Source: Candidatus Methanocorpusculum equi (GTDB lineage Archaea > Halobacteriota > Methanomicrobia > Methanomicrobiales > Methanocorpusculaceae). Taken from it: a stretch of 6,155 nt of DNA. Below are positions 5,524-6,155 of this stretch, in pieces. Location of the stretch: the NCBI GenBank assembly GCA_018065685.1, contig JAGHSU010000052.1:1-6155 (forward strand), written 5' to 3'. The notes below the pieces were generated by a model, which saw nothing but the letters and a program-made list of their open reading frames with translations, was not told the DNA's origin and ran no database searches. Numbering within the stretch: position 1 is the first letter of the stretch; every line of letters starts with the position of its first letter. Made by a program: the position numbers and the translations under genes.

Positions 5524-5925
5524 ATGACAAAATCCGCAGAAACAGAAACAGCACTGCATCTGAGCGTAAAAGAGGAGGATTATCTCGAATCAATCTTAAA
5601 CACCTCGCTTGAAAAAGGATATGCCCGCTCGCGCGACGTGGCAGACGACCTTCAGGTTGTCCCCTCATCAGTCTCCGAGATGTTTGCAAAGCTCGGGAAA
5701 AAAGGACTTGTCACCTACCGGAAATATGAAGGAGTGACCCTCACCCCTGCCGGAAAAATTGCCGCGGAACAGGTGAAGTTCCGTCACACTATTTTAGTCG
5801 AGTTCCTCGAAATCCTCGGGGTCCCAAAAAAAATCGCAGACGCGGATGCCTGCTTCATGGAACACGAGCTAAACACCGTAACCATTCAGAAGATAAAAGA
5901 GTTCGTCAAGGCTTCGAGAGAATAA
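5524..5925 (+). CDS. DtxR/MntR-family metal-dependent transcriptional repressor
   Basis: A 133-aa cytosolic DNA-binding protein with a winged helix-turn-helix (about residues 12-75: EEDYLESIL, then SRDVADDLQVVPSSVSEMFAKL, then the wing YRKYEGVTLTPAG) and a metal-binding dimerisation domain (about 80-133). Likely metal ligands by alignment to known members are Asp19 and Glu22 (as in MntR), His88 (RHTIL), Cys110, Glu113 and His114 (CFMEHEL). Cys at 110 is the DtxR/IdeR iron-type residue; MntR has Glu there. There is no C-terminal SH3 domain, so it is the short form. Next to feoAB and with shared palindromes before both promoters, it is most likely an Fe(II)-responsive repressor of feo and of itself; Mn response cannot be excluded. 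Its last 20 bases overlap the convergent downstream gene. Confidence 0.9.
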   Translation: MTKSAETETALHLSVKEEDYLESILNTSLEKGYARSRDVADDLQVVPSSVSEMFAKLGKKGLVTYRKYEGVTLTPAGKIAAEQVKFRHTILVEFLEILGVPKKIADADACFMEHELNTVTIQKIKEFVKASRE

Positions 5926-6155
5926 GCTTCAGCATAGCAGATGCGATATCTTTCATCTCGCGGACCTCCGTCTCACAGCGGGCTGCAATCTGCGGATACT
6001 CTTTTTCGTCAGCCATCTGCCAGACGATTTTTCCCGTGGGCTTTTCCTTTCGTTCGGGGAGGAAATAGTCCGCCATTCTGTTATGCGGGACAGGATAGAG
6101 GCGGGTTCCAGGGAGCATGCCGATTGCCGCGGTGCTTAAATCAACCACCCGGAAC
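5906..6155 (-). CDS. Unrecognised protein, C-terminal part only (start lies right of the window)
   Basis: The - strand frame is open from the right edge to a TGA at 5906-5908, giving about 82 residues. The GTG at 6146-6148 is a possible start, but the frame stays open beyond it, so it is probably an internal Val. Visible text includes VDLSTAAIGMLPGTRLYPVP, then a basic stretch LPERKEKPTGKIVWQMADEK, then a likely amphipathic helix (ETEVREMKDIASAMLKLILS). There are no membrane segments or obvious catalytic motifs in this part. It converges on the DtxR-family gene and overlaps its 3' end by 20 bases. The base composition resembles the feo region, so it looks like a native chromosomal gene. I do not recognise the family. 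Confidence 0.6.
   Translation of the reverse strand, partial: FRVVDLSTAAIGMLPGTRLYPVPHNRMADYFLPERKEKPTGKIVWQMADEKEYPQIAARCETEVREMKDIASAMLKLILSKP

Noticed and set aside
1..6155. CRISPR array or defence-system genes
   Set aside because: I see no regularly spaced repeats and no Cas, nuclease-helicase or toxin-antitoxin signatures; the only repeats are the operator half-sites.

Overview
The window looks archaeal and is probably from a methanogen of the Methanomicrobiales; a Methanocorpusculum-like genome is my best guess. The reasons are the A/T-rich TATA-type promoter elements, a tRNA-Phe without encoded CCA, a tyrosine integrase with a C-terminal zinc ribbon, and the general look of the DHH and Feo proteins. 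The taxonomic call is inference from sequence style, not from a search.

Left part (1-1597): a visibly A+T-richer segment that looks like the end of an integrated mobile element. It holds the 3' end of an unrecognised gene (+ strand) and, convergent to it with no intervening base, a complete 413-aa tyrosine recombinase (- strand). The integrase start lies 66 bases from the 3' end of an intact tRNA-Phe(GAA) (1598-1670, - strand). This is the classic arrangement of an element inserted at a tRNA 3' end. The rest of the element and its distal att copy would lie left of position 1.

Middle (1671-2977): a divergent tRNA/DHH promoter region, then a 321-aa DHH/DHHA1-type phosphoesterase, then a 233-base intergenic region. 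That region carries a T-run, two mutually exclusive hairpins, and a cluster of inverted repeats built on TTTCGG/CCGAAA half-sites just upstream of a TATA element.

Right part (2978-5925): a ferrous-iron uptake and control module. feoA overlaps feoB by 4 bases (ATGA), and feoB abuts a 54-aa Cys-rich membrane peptide of the FeoB-associated type. A separately promoted DtxR/MntR-family metal-dependent repressor follows. The same TTTCGG/CCGAAA palindromic element sits directly upstream of the TATA box of both feoA and the repressor gene, which suggests one regulator controls uptake and itself.

The most striking anomaly is an in-frame TGA at 4699-4701. It divides an otherwise full-length (684-codon) feoB between the two halves of its permease, with the reading frame intact on both sides. 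FeoB also has a His-rich insert after its G domain and non-canonical G4 and G5 motifs. The window ends in the 3' part of an unrecognised gene on the - strand that overlaps the tail of the repressor gene.
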